From: a bacterium | GTDB lineage: Bacteria; SZUA-79; Acidulodesulfobacterales; Acidulodesulfobacteraceae | DNA: 14,310 bases | NCBI GenBank assembly: GCA_021806125.1 | Contig: JAJZYC010000021.1 | Location: 1-14,310 of the forward strand | Reading direction: 5' to 3' | Shown here: positions 7,163 to 14,310 of the stretch, one piece after another | Numbering within the stretch: position 1 is the first letter of the stretch | Layout of the letters: every line of letters starts with the position of its first letter | Program-made: the position numbers and the translations under genes | The notes under the pieces: model-generated | What the model was told of the DNA's origin: nothing | Databases searched by the model: none | What the model saw: the letters and a program-made list of their open reading frames with translations, nothing else

Positions 7163-8137
7163 ATGAGCGATATAAGTTCTATAATACTTGCAGGCGGGGA
7201 GTCTAAGAGATTCGGAGAGGATAAGGCTTTTTTTAAATTCAAAGGAAAATCATTTCTGGAAAGGTCTCTCGACGCGGCAACGGAAATAAGCAGAGATATT
7301 GTAATCTGCGTCAGGAGAGAAGATAAGATAAAAGACTGTCTTGTCGAAGCTAAAAAAGTTGCAAAAAAAAGAGCGGAAGCGGGAAAATTAAGTTTAATTC
7401 CGCAGATAATCGCAGACGATAAAGATTGCGGATTCAAAGGCCCTTTAAAAGGGATTTACAGTTCTATTAAAATATTAAAAGGAAGATTGACGCTTATTAT
7501 GGAGTGCGATGCCCCTTTTTTTAATTTTGACGCGGCAATGGAGTTGATAAAAAAATTGGAATCGGAAAAAGTTAACGCCGTCGTCCCCCTATGGCCGGAT
7601 TCTACCGTAGAACCTCTTCTGGCATGCTATAAAACAAAAGAGACGGCGCGTATTTTAGAGATTCTTAATGATTATGCTTTAAATTTAAAGGAACATTTTT
7701 TATTTACCGATTCGGTAAATATTTCACGGCTTTTATCATCCGTCTATTATTATAATATTTTCGATATGGTAAAAAATAATGCTGAATTGAAAGCGGAATT
7801 ATTTATGAATATAAATTCAAAAAAAGATTTAGAGGAATGCGGCCGCAACGAAAAAATAATTAATAAAAGCGGGTCAAAAAGTGTTAAAATAAGAAAGGCG
7901 AACAGATTTTTTGATTTAAAAAATCCTGTTGATAAACCTTACGGCATACTTGCAAACGCTTTATATTGCTGGTGGGTTTATGCCAAAACAGGTAATTTTA
8001 TATACCTCAGGAAATCTTTTGAGTATTTTAAAAAAGATGCTTTTAATTATCGTGTTAACGGATTACGTTTTATGGGAGATAAAATTATAAATATTTTGCC
8101 CGACACCTTAGGGATAATGCGGGCAAAGAATAAATAA
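7163..8137 (+). CDS. mobA: MobA family molybdenum cofactor nucleotidyltransferase with C-terminal extension
   Basis: MobA attaches a nucleotide (GMP in E. coli) to molybdopterin to give the dinucleotide cofactor used by DMSO-reductase-family enzymes. The N-terminal part has the nucleotidyltransferase signature LAGGESKRFGEDKA (9-22), a metal-binding CDAPF (115-119), VEPLLACY (149-156), and the MNINSKKDL segment (215-223) that typically closes the fold. Ordinary MobA proteins of about 200 residues end near there. This one continues for about 100 residues, rich in aromatic and basic residues (for example YCWWVYAKTG, 268-277), which I do not recognise. The start is six bases after the previous stop, without a clear Shine-Dalgarno. 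The assignment is confident for residues 1-225; the tail is of unknown function. Confidence 0.88.
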   Translation: MSDISSIILAGGESKRFGEDKAFFKFKGKSFLERSLDAATEISRDIVICVRREDKIKDCLVEAKKVAKKRAEAGKLSLIPQIIADDKDCGFKGPLKGIYSSIKILKGRLTLIMECDAPFFNFDAAMELIKKLESEKVNAVVPLWPDSTVEPLLACYKTKETARILEILNDYALNLKEHFLFTDSVNISRLLSSVYYYNIFDMVKNNAELKAELFMNINSKKDLEECGRNEKIINKSGSKSVKIRKANRFFDLKNPVDKPYGILANALYCWWVYAKTGNFIYLRKSFEYFKKDAFNYRVNGLRFMGDKIINILPDTLGIMRAKNK

Positions 8138-8150
8138 ACGAGGGGCCGTT

Positions 8151-8717
8151 ATGCAAAAGAATCTTAATAAAAATAAGCTTACGAATTTAAAGGAAGACTT
8201 AAAGAAAAATCAGATAGAAATAATGCTCTATCCTTCAAAATGCGACGGTTGCGAATCCGAAGGATTTGCGGCCTGTGTCAAGGCTTGCGAAGCACATATG
8301 GGCAAAAAATACGGGTCTAAATATACTGGGGCAAGAATTAACATAAAGAAAAAATCGGGCAGATTTTTTCCGGTAATATGCCATAACTGCGAAGAAGCGC
8401 CATGCGTAGATGCCTGTATGCCCGGAGCGAGATATAAAGATACGGAATCCGGTTGGACGGTGACAAATTATAAAAAATGCGTCGGCTGTTGGATGTGCGT
8501 TATGTCCTGCCCTTTCGGCGCCATCGAAAGAATGGGCGGCGGCCATTTTGCGTCCAAATGCGACGGCTGTATAGACGAAGGCACCCCGAAATGCGTAGAG
8601 GCATGTAAAAAAGGGGCGCTTAAAAGAATAGGCATTAAGAACTATTCGTATGAAAGAAGGCTTATGGTTGCCAAAAAAATTTACGGTCCATATATTAAAT
8701 CCGTTGAAAAGCGATAA
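8151..8717 (+). CDS. Four-cluster ferredoxin (HycB/CooF-like) electron carrier
   Basis: A 188-residue protein with sixteen cysteines in four cluster sets: C31/34/42/46, C77/80/85/89, C110/113/116/120 and C137/140/148/152. The first and last sets share the same C-x2-C-x7-C-x3-C spacing and begin with CDGC, giving an internal symmetry. No signal peptide or membrane segment is seen. A GAGGGG ribosome-binding site precedes the ATG. The next gene, 16 bases on, is an FAD/NAD(P)H oxidoreductase; such pairs also occur beside carbon monoxide dehydrogenase (CooF plus flavoprotein), but no CooS is present here. In this operon it most likely carries electrons between the molybdoenzyme and the flavoprotein. 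Specific partner is inferred from position only. Confidence 0.88.
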   Translation: MQKNLNKNKLTNLKEDLKKNQIEIMLYPSKCDGCESEGFAACVKACEAHMGKKYGSKYTGARINIKKKSGRFFPVICHNCEEAPCVDACMPGARYKDTESGWTVTNYKKCVGCWMCVMSCPFGAIERMGGGHFASKCDGCIDEGTPKCVEACKKGALKRIGIKNYSYERRLMVAKKIYGPYIKSVEKR

Positions 8718-8733
8718 AAAAGGGGATTAGATT

Positions 8734-10059
8734 ATGAAATACGTTATTATAGGAAATTCATACGCAGGTCTGTCCTGCGCCGATGCAATAAGGCGTTTCG
8801 ACAAGTCGGGAGACGTTGTTATTATATCGGACGAGAACTACAGAGCATACGCAAGGCCTTTAATATCATATTATCTCGAGGGAAAAACCACGGACGAAAC
8901 CATATGGTATAAAGAAGACGATTACTATGAAAAGAATAATTTCAAAGTTATGCTCGGCAAAAAGGTTGTTTCCGTCGATACCGTCTCAAAAAAAGTCGTT
9001 CTGGAAGACGGGGCGAAATTAGATTACGACAAGCTGTTTATCGGTCCGGGCGGAACTCCTTTCGTGCCTCCCACGGAGGGGTTTAATCCCGACTCCCCTA
9101 TGATGGGGACTTTTACAAAATTTGACGATGCTAAAAAGATGGAAAAAGCCGCTAAATTTGCAAAGAACAAAGAAGCGATAGTCGTCGGGGGCGGACTTAT
9201 AGGACTTAAGGCTTCCGAAGGATTAAGGGCGCTTGGATTGCACGTTACCATCGTAGAACTTTTGCCGCGGGTTTTAGGGCTGGCTCTCGACGAAATATCG
9301 GGAAATATAACTTCTAAAAGGCTGAATGAAAACGGCATAGATACGGCTACCGGCGAAACGGTTACTAAAATTAATTTAGACGAATCCGGCAATCCGGAAA
9401 GCGTTATATTAAAAAGCGGAAAAGTCCTTAAAGCGGATATAGTCGTGGTCGGGGTAGGTGTGAGGCCTAACGTTGGATTTCTCGAGGGGAGCGGAATAAA
9501 AATAGACAGGGGCATTATAGTCGATAAAACTATGATGACTAGCGTCAAAGACGTATATGCGGGAGGAGACGCCGCCGTAATTTACGATATATTGAACAAG
9601 CGTCCGAATATTATTGCAATAGTGCCTCTGGCATGCGAGGAAGGGAGGGTTGCCGGTACTAATATGGCAGGTGTTTACAGGGAATATCCGGGCGGAATGG
9701 GTTTAAATTCCGTTGAAATTTACGGACTGCCTATAGTAACTATCGGTTTGACGAATCCGGCAAACGAGTCGCAAAAGGTTTATATGTTTCAGGACGAAAA
9801 CGTTTACAGAAAACTCGTTTATGACGGCGAAGTATTGGTCGGGGCAATTTTACTGGGCGATATTGCCGGCAGCGGGATCTTATCCGCCGTTATAAGACAG
9901 GGATTAAAATGCTTTAAATACAAAGACGAATTTTTAAACGGAAATATATATTCGTTCGTTATCGATAGCGAATTTGAGATATATAACATAAACGAAGGGT
10001 ATGCCGTAAGAGGGGATTTTGAGGACCTGCCCGAATTCTCAAGGACTAACTGGCGTTAG
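8734..10059 (+). CDS. FAD-dependent NAD(P)H oxidoreductase (pyridine nucleotide-disulfide family)
   Basis: The 441-residue protein has two dinucleotide-binding folds. An N-terminal FAD fold has GNSYAG (7-12), a variant of GxGxxG; a central NAD(P) fold has VGGGLIGLKASE (151-162) and a trailing acidic residue in VTIVE; a second FAD motif, VYAGGDAA, is at 274-281. The pattern matches NADH:rubredoxin/ferredoxin reductases and the N-terminal part of NirB. There is no redox-active CxxC pair of the thioredoxin-reductase type. It follows a four-cluster ferredoxin gene, so it probably passes electrons between ferredoxin clusters and NAD(P)H in the cytoplasm, the direction depending on the substrate of the molybdoenzyme. 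An AAGGGG site precedes the ATG. Cofactor preference for NADH or NADPH cannot be settled by eye. Confidence 0.88.
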   Translation: MKYVIIGNSYAGLSCADAIRRFDKSGDVVIISDENYRAYARPLISYYLEGKTTDETIWYKEDDYYEKNNFKVMLGKKVVSVDTVSKKVVLEDGAKLDYDKLFIGPGGTPFVPPTEGFNPDSPMMGTFTKFDDAKKMEKAAKFAKNKEAIVVGGGLIGLKASEGLRALGLHVTIVELLPRVLGLALDEISGNITSKRLNENGIDTATGETVTKINLDESGNPESVILKSGKVLKADIVVVGVGVRPNVGFLEGSGIKIDRGIIVDKTMMTSVKDVYAGGDAAVIYDILNKRPNIIAIVPLACEEGRVAGTNMAGVYREYPGGMGLNSVEIYGLPIVTIGLTNPANESQKVYMFQDENVYRKLVYDGEVLVGAILLGDIAGSGILSAVIRQGLKCFKYKDEFLNGNIYSFVIDSEFEIYNINEGYAVRGDFEDLPEFSRTNWR

Positions 10060-10062
10060 ATT

Positions 10063-10281
10063 ATGAATAATAACGGAATAAGCGAAAAAGATTCGCCCGA
10101 AACGGCATTGAACGTATTAATAGGAGAACTGCTTGCCGAAGCAAAAAATATCCCCGAAGCGGATTTCGCAAAATGGTACGAAAAGAAAAGGAAAATTTTC
10201 AATACGGGAATTAAAAATCCTCCGACTAAAGAAGAATTTATAAAGTATCTGAATTATGCTTCGGCTATAAAATTCGATTAG
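10063..10281 (+). CDS. 72-residue hypothetical protein, last gene of the operon
   Basis: A short acidic and basic, probably helical protein with no cysteines, membrane segment or signal peptide. It starts three bases after the flavoprotein stop, suggesting translational coupling and a real gene, although no strong ribosome-binding site is visible. Residues 14-33 could form an amphipathic helix, followed by a basic segment (WYEKKRK) and a second helix near 55-70. I do not recognise the family. Its place suggests a small partner of the ferredoxin-flavoprotein pair. It ends 21 bases from the convergent ATPase gene. Confidence 0.6.
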   Translation: MNNNGISEKDSPETALNVLIGELLAEAKNIPEADFAKWYEKKRKIFNTGIKNPPTKEEFIKYLNYASAIKFD

Positions 10282-10302
10282 CAAATTTAAGGCGAGTTTT
10301 TG

Positions 10303-12651
10303 TTATGTATATTTTTTTAAAAGCGGCACTTTTATAAAATCTAATAACGCCATAAAGATTAATGTAAAAATTATAAGGTGCAGTATATAGTTTAACGGGA
10401 CTGAAGCAATAAGCCATCCATATATAGCCATAAGCGTAGCCAAAAGAATGCCGCCTAATTCTGTTATTAAAAGAGGTTTTGACGGCATTGAATTCCATAA
10501 ATGGGATTTTTCGCGAACTAAAAATATATTGGCGTGGCCGGAATATACGAGTCCTAAAAATACAAAAGAATCTAATACCGGCTTAGATAAATCAAGCAGC
10601 TTCAAACCCCAAAGGTAGATACCGAATATATATACGAGCCAGCCGAGCGAAAATGCTAAAGAAATTTCCATTAGTTCCCTTATATTCCATTTATTGGGTT
10701 TCTTTGAGTATTTGACGTTATCCGTAGATAAAGACATCGTTACAAAGTCGTTTGTGAAAATCAGCAGAAGTATTATAAGCGGCATGGCTTGGACATCGAA
10801 GTTTTTAATCCCGAATATTAATAGGCCTAAGGCCAAAAATAAGCCTGTTTGTATAGTCTTTACTATTTTATTCGATATGTAAGAAAATAACCTCTGGTAA
10901 ACGCGCCTTCCGGTTTTAACCGCGCTTACCATCCCCGATAATCCGGGACTTGTCAGGACAAGGCTTGCGGAGGCTTTTGCCACGTCCGTCGCGCTTGATA
11001 CCGCAATGCCTACTTGAGCCTGTTTAAGAGCGGGAGCATCGTTTACTCCGTCTCCAGTCATACCTATAACTTCTTTTCCGTTTTTTTGCAAAGCCTTAAC
11101 GAGATTATATTTGTCTTCGGGAAAAATACCGGCGTACACGCCGCAGTTTAATGCTTCGTAATTTAATTCGATTTTACCTTCTTTTTTCAAATTATCGTAA
11201 TCGCAAATTTTTTCGTTTATACCCAATTTTTCGGCTATGTTAACCGCCGTTGCCGAGTTATCGCCCGTCAGCATTTTAACCTTTATATTTAAATCCTTTC
11301 TCAGTAAGGTTATAACGTCTTTGGAATCGGGACGGGGCGGATCCGATAAGCCTAATAATCCATAAAATTTTGGAGCGGTTCCCTCCTCGCCCCCTAGAAC
11401 AGCCAGGGTTCTTTCTCCGCGGTTTGAAAACTCCACGGATTCCTTTTCCCAATCGATGCTTGTATCAAATTCTTTTATAATTAAAGGCGAACCTTTTATT
11501 GCTTTATAAGATTTTCCGTTATCAAGGTAAAAAGCTTCCGACCGTTTTGTATCTGGGTCGAACGGAATAAATTTTGTTTTTTGGGGGATACTTATATTCA
11601 AACCCTTAGCCTTGTCGAGGATAACTTTATCTATCGCATCCATAGCCGCTTCTTCCGAAGCAATCGACGCCATTTTTAACAAATCGTTCCCGTTAAAATT
11701 TCCATAAGGGCGAATCGTGGAAAGCGTAAGTTCATTCATCGTTAATGTTCCCGTTTTATCGGAACATAGAATCTCCATTGCCGCGGAATCTTCAATAGCG
11801 CCTAATCTTGTGGTAAGGACGCCTTCCTTTGACAATGCTAAAGACCCGATGGCATTTGCAAGCGTAAATGTAGGAGGAAGCGCGACCGGAACCGAGGCGA
11901 TAAGAAGTATCAGCGCAAAAGGCAGCATGTCTTCCATAGGTATCCCGGTTATGCCCGCATATACGAGTATAGCCGCCACAAGTATGCCGTCCATGGCGAT
12001 AAGATATTTAATTATGGACATGATTAACATTTCTGCCTGAGAAGGCACTTTGGCTAATTTTACAAGCTCGGTCGTTTTTCCAAAATAACTTTTAGAACCT
12101 GTTGCCGTAACCGCTCCGTTTACTTCCCCCCGCCTGATAATGGAGCCGGAATATACGGTATCGTTGGGCCCTTTTTCTACGGGTAAGGATTCACCCGTTA
12201 ATGCCGATTGATCGACGTCAGCAATTCCCTCGGCAATTTCCAAATCGGCTGGAGCAAAATCACCCATGCGCAAAACGATATAATCTCCGGGAACAAGCTC
12301 TCTTGCGGGGATAACTATCCAGTTGCCGTTCCTTAAAACCCTTGCCATTACCTGCAGTTTCTTTTTAAGCAGTTCCACCGCACCCGAAGCCTTTTGCTCT
12401 TGGAAGAAGCCCAAGACAGCGTTAAATGTGAGTAGAAAGGCAATAATCACGGCATTAAGAGTTTTCCCAAAAGCTAACTCCAACAGAAGTGCGGCTTCAA
12501 GCATCCATGCAATAGGACCCCAAAATTTTTTTAAAAAAAGTAAAAAAGGGTTAGGCCGCTTTTCGACAATCTCATTTGGACCGTATTGTTCTAAAAGTCT
12601 TTTTGCTTCTTCCGTGCTCAACCCTTTGGAGGAATTTCGTATAGGGGGCAT
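10303..12651 (-). CDS. P-type ATPase, type III plasma-membrane proton pump class
   Basis: A 782-residue membrane pump with all core motifs: TGES (152-155) in the actuator domain, PVALPP (255-260) in TM4, the phosphorylated Asp298 in DKTGTLT, MLTGDN (460-465), and MTGDGVNDAP (531-540). In TM6, FTNDFVTMSLSTDNV resembles the plant H+-ATPase LNDGTIMTISKDRV, placing Asp635 at the proton-carrying Asp. This and the length match prokaryotic and archaeal type IIIA pumps, which lack the autoinhibitory C-terminal domain of plants and fungi. Proton export would help keep cytoplasmic pH near neutral in acid surroundings. The start is supported by AAAGGAG 7 bases upstream on the minus strand. It stands alone between Moco genes and is convergent with the operon; no functional link to them is evident. 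Confidence 0.93.
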   Translation of the reverse strand: MPPIRNSSKGLSTEEAKRLLEQYGPNEIVEKRPNPFLLFLKKFWGPIAWMLEAALLLELAFGKTLNAVIIAFLLTFNAVLGFFQEQKASGAVELLKKKLQVMARVLRNGNWIVIPARELVPGDYIVLRMGDFAPADLEIAEGIADVDQSALTGESLPVEKGPNDTVYSGSIIRRGEVNGAVTATGSKSYFGKTTELVKLAKVPSQAEMLIMSIIKYLIAMDGILVAAILVYAGITGIPMEDMLPFALILLIASVPVALPPTFTLANAIGSLALSKEGVLTTRLGAIEDSAAMEILCSDKTGTLTMNELTLSTIRPYGNFNGNDLLKMASIASEEAAMDAIDKVILDKAKGLNISIPQKTKFIPFDPDTKRSEAFYLDNGKSYKAIKGSPLIIKEFDTSIDWEKESVEFSNRGERTLAVLGGEEGTAPKFYGLLGLSDPPRPDSKDVITLLRKDLNIKVKMLTGDNSATAVNIAEKLGINEKICDYDNLKKEGKIELNYEALNCGVYAGIFPEDKYNLVKALQKNGKEVIGMTGDGVNDAPALKQAQVGIAVSSATDVAKASASLVLTSPGLSGMVSAVKTGRRVYQRLFSYISNKIVKTIQTGLFLALGLLIFGIKNFDVQAMPLIILLLIFTNDFVTMSLSTDNVKYSKKPNKWNIRELMEISLAFSLGWLVYIFGIYLWGLKLLDLSKPVLDSFVFLGLVYSGHANIFLVREKSHLWNSMPSKPLLITELGGILLATLMAIYGWLIASVPLNYILHLIIFTLIFMALLDFIKVPLLKKYT

Positions 12652-12678
12652 AAATTATCTCCTTTACTTGATTTATAT

Positions 12679-12749
12679 TTGGCTTTATTTTAAATTTTGT
12701 TATAATTAAATTATATTATAATTATACGTTTTATGAGAAGTTTTATAAA
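12679..12749. promoter_or_regulatory. Candidate divergent promoters for the ATPase gene and mobB
   Basis: The 103 bases between the two divergent genes are extremely AT-rich. On + a TTGGCT (12679-12684), 16-base spacer and perfect TATAAT (12701-12706) could drive mobB. On - a TTTATA (complement of 12744-12749), 17-base spacer and TATAAT (complement of 12721-12726) could drive the ATPase gene. The -10 boxes lie within two palindromes: TATAATT-A-AATTATA (12701-12715) and TATAATTATA (12717-12726). The two promoters would overlap, so mutual exclusion or a shared regulator is possible. In such AT-rich DNA these matches could arise by chance. Confidence 0.4.
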
Positions 12750-12754
12750 AAAAT

Positions 12755-13291
12755 ATGTCTAAAAATATTAAAATTCCTAAGGTTGTATCATTTATCGCTA
12801 AATCAGGCACCGGTAAAACTACTTTAATCGTTAAGATTATAAAAATACTCTCCGGTAGAGGCTATAAGGTTTCTTCCGTTAAGCATACCGACCATGATTT
12901 TGAAGCGGATATTCCCGGCAAGGACTCGTGGAGGCATAAAAACGCCGGAGCATTTTCCACTATGCTGATTTCAAACGGCAAGGCGGCTTTTTTCAGCGAT
13001 ATCGATTCGTCTTTCGATGCGGAAATAAAAACTATATTGCCTAAATATTTCGGCGGTTCAGATATCGTTATAATCGAAGGCTTTAAAGACCTGAAGATAA
13101 AAAAAATAGAACTGTTGAGAAAGGATATAGACGGTGATTTGAAGCCGAGATTTAAAAAAGACGCAGGCCTTATTCTCGTGTGCGCGGATGAATTTATAAA
13201 AGATTTGGAAGTTCCGCAAATAAATATAAACGATTTCGAAAAAATCGCCGATTTTATAGAAAATAATATTATTAAGGCATTTAATGGATAA
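12755..13291 (+). CDS. mobB: MobB, molybdopterin-guanine dinucleotide biosynthesis GTPase
   Basis: MobB is a P-loop GTP-binding protein that assists MobA in forming the dinucleotide cofactor. This 178-residue protein has the Walker A loop AKSGTGKTT (15-23), the family signature KHTDHDF (43-49), where MobB usually has KHxHH, and GKDSWRH followed by NAGA (55-66). A hydrophobic IVIIEGF segment about 105-111 fits the later conserved region. Length is typical. The ribosome-binding site is weak (GAGAAG, about 14 bases upstream). Its stop overlaps the dihydrouridine synthase start by 8 bases. It is separated from mobA by the oppositely oriented ATPase gene. Confidence 0.92.
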   Translation: MSKNIKIPKVVSFIAKSGTGKTTLIVKIIKILSGRGYKVSSVKHTDHDFEADIPGKDSWRHKNAGAFSTMLISNGKAAFFSDIDSSFDAEIKTILPKYFGGSDIVIIEGFKDLKIKKIELLRKDIDGDLKPRFKKDAGLILVCADEFIKDLEVPQININDFEKIADFIENNIIKAFNG

Positions 13292-14243
13292 AATTAATTT
13301 AGGGCAGTTTATTCTTGCCCCTATGGCCGGAATAACGGGATTTCCTTTCAGGAAAACTGCCCTGAAATACGGCGCAGATTTTTCTTTTACGGAAATGGTA
13401 AGCGCGGCAGGCTTTTTGCATAACGACAGAGGAACTCTGGAACTGCTGGAAACCGGAAAATATATAGACAAAACCGGAATTCAGCTTTTCGGAAGCGAGC
13501 CCGGCATGCTTGCCTTGGCGGCTAAAAAAGCCGAAGATAAAGGATTTAAGGTTATAGACGTGAATATGGGCTGTCCCGTTAAAAAGGTGGTGAAGACGGG
13601 CGCGGGCAGTGCAATATTAAAAGACTCAAGGGGATTTTCCCTTATAGCCGAATCCGTCAGAAACGCATTGAAAAATTCTATGTTTACGATAAAAATCAGA
13701 AGCGGATACGACGAAAATTCGGTTAATTTTTTGGAAATAGGTAAAATCGCCGAGATAAACGGCGTCGATGCGGTTTTTTTTCATCCGAGAACGAGGTCGC
13801 TTATGTTCGGAGGGGCGGCAGACCATTCTTTAACTAAAAAACTTAAAGAAGAGATTGCTATTCCCGTATATGCAAGCGGCGATATTTTTACGGTTGACGA
13901 TGCGGCAGATATAAAAAATTATACCGGAGCCGACGGAATTATGTTTGCAAGGGGGGCTATAGGCAAGCCATGGGTATTTGCCGAGGGGAAAAATAATCGT
14001 AAGCATACGGATATAAATCTAAAAATAGACATAATCATAGAGCTGATTGAAGAAATAAGTTTATTTTACGGCAGGGAAAGAGGGCATAATCTTATAAGAC
14101 CGCATCTTTATAACTTTTTAAAAGGATTTAAAGGCTCAAAGGGATTAAGATGCATGGTTAATAACGCGAAAACCGAAAAAGAGATATTGGAAATTTTAAA
14201 TATATTAAAAACGGCGGACGATGAATATACTCGGCTTGATTGA
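13284..14243 (+). CDS. dus: tRNA-dihydrouridine synthase (Dus, DusB-like)
   Basis: A flavin-dependent enzyme that reduces uridine to dihydrouridine in tRNA. The 319-residue protein shows the TIM-barrel family motifs: LAPMAGITGFPFR (11-23), the catalytic Cys97 in NMGCPVKK (95-101), Lys137 and Arg139 in TIKIRSGY, His167 in FHPRT, ASGDI (197-201) and the FMN-phosphate loop FARGAIGKPW (221-230). The C-terminal part is a helical domain as in other Dus proteins. NMGCP and overall length suggest the DusB group, but the tRNA site cannot be fixed by eye. It overlaps mobB by 8 bases and the next gene by 23, implying one transcript. There is no evident functional link to cofactor synthesis. Confidence 0.93.
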   Translation: MDKINLGQFILAPMAGITGFPFRKTALKYGADFSFTEMVSAAGFLHNDRGTLELLETGKYIDKTGIQLFGSEPGMLALAAKKAEDKGFKVIDVNMGCPVKKVVKTGAGSAILKDSRGFSLIAESVRNALKNSMFTIKIRSGYDENSVNFLEIGKIAEINGVDAVFFHPRTRSLMFGGAADHSLTKKLKEEIAIPVYASGDIFTVDDAADIKNYTGADGIMFARGAIGKPWVFAEGKNNRKHTDINLKIDIIIELIEEISLFYGRERGHNLIRPHLYNFLKGFKGSKGLRCMVNNAKTEKEILEILNILKTADDEYTRLD

Positions 14244-14310
14244 AAAGTTTTTGAACCGCGGGGACGCCCTTATATCCGTCAACCCCGATTTTTGCGTCAG
14301 GCTTAAAACC
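14221..14310 (+). CDS. 5' end of a gene cut by the window edge, possibly a ferredoxin-type protein
   Basis: An ATG inside the end of the dihydrouridine synthase gene opens a frame that runs, without a stop, 30 codons to the window edge. The visible segment includes NPDFCVRLKT. An isolated Cys followed by Arg-Leu near the N terminus resembles the start of some 4Fe-4S dicluster proteins, in which CxRxR precedes C-x2-C-x3-C-P, but this is only a hint. The 23-base overlap with the previous gene supports co-transcription. No ribosome-binding site could be clearly assigned. Partial; identity unproven. Confidence 0.5.
   Translation, partial: MNILGLIEKFLNRGDALISVNPDFCVRLKT

Noticed and set aside
9024..9548. 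Antisense open frame of 174 codons in the flavoprotein gene
   Set aside because: It is fully inside a well-supported gene, is low in complexity and matches no family pattern.
8151..10059. Part of a carbon monoxide dehydrogenase cluster
   Set aside because: The ferredoxin-flavoprotein pair resembles one, but no CooS or nickel-insertion gene is present.
10318..10334. Hairpin TAAAAG-loop-CTTTTA as a terminator between the convergent genes
   Set aside because: The stem is short and AT-rich, lies inside the ATPase coding end, and has no T-run on the 3' side of either transcript.
12323..12709. Open frame of 128 codons on + over the start of the ATPase gene
   Set aside because: It is a shadow of the ATPase N-terminal region, with no ribosome-binding site or family features.

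Overview
The window is AT-rich, densely coded DNA with short intergenic gaps. It carries many cysteine-rich iron-sulfur proteins and much molybdenum cofactor (Moco) machinery, which points to an anaerobic bacterium with a redox-based energy metabolism. A P-type ATPase of the proton-pumping plasma-membrane class would suit life at low pH. A low-GC sulfur- or iron-cycling bacterium related to the old Deltaproteobacteria (for example the acid-mine Acidulodesulfobacterales) is a guess from gene style only; no rRNA or other taxonomic marker is present.

Region 1 (34-10281, all on +): eleven closely spaced genes that read as one functional unit. The first four look like a redox enzyme: an HdrB-like protein with two complete CCG cysteine motifs, a DMSO-reductase-family molybdopterin catalytic subunit without a Tat signal, a four-cluster ferredoxin subunit, and an 81-residue protein with an ACT-like pattern. 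The next four concern the cofactor: a divergent MoeA, a MoaA-like radical SAM protein lacking the usual C-terminal cluster site, a PTPS/QueD-family pterin protein, and a MobA with an extra domain of about 100 residues. The last three are a second four-cluster ferredoxin, an FAD/NAD(P)H oxidoreductase and a 72-residue protein of unknown function. My reading is a cytoplasmic molybdo- or tungsto-enzyme encoded with part of its own cofactor pathway and an electron route to NAD(P)H. The substrate cannot be read from sequence.

Region 2 (10303-12651, -): a single gene, convergent with the operon, for a type III P-type ATPase, probably exporting protons.

Region 3 (12652-14310): a 103-base very AT-rich divergent promoter region, then + strand mobB overlapping a tRNA-dihydrouridine synthase, which overlaps the start of a gene cut by the window edge. 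MobB works with MobA, so the Moco theme continues across the ATPase gene.

No tRNA, rRNA, CRISPR array, insertion sequence or riboswitch was recognised. The longest gene-free stretch is about 100 bases. moaC, moaD, moaE and moaB are absent, so the pathway must be completed elsewhere.
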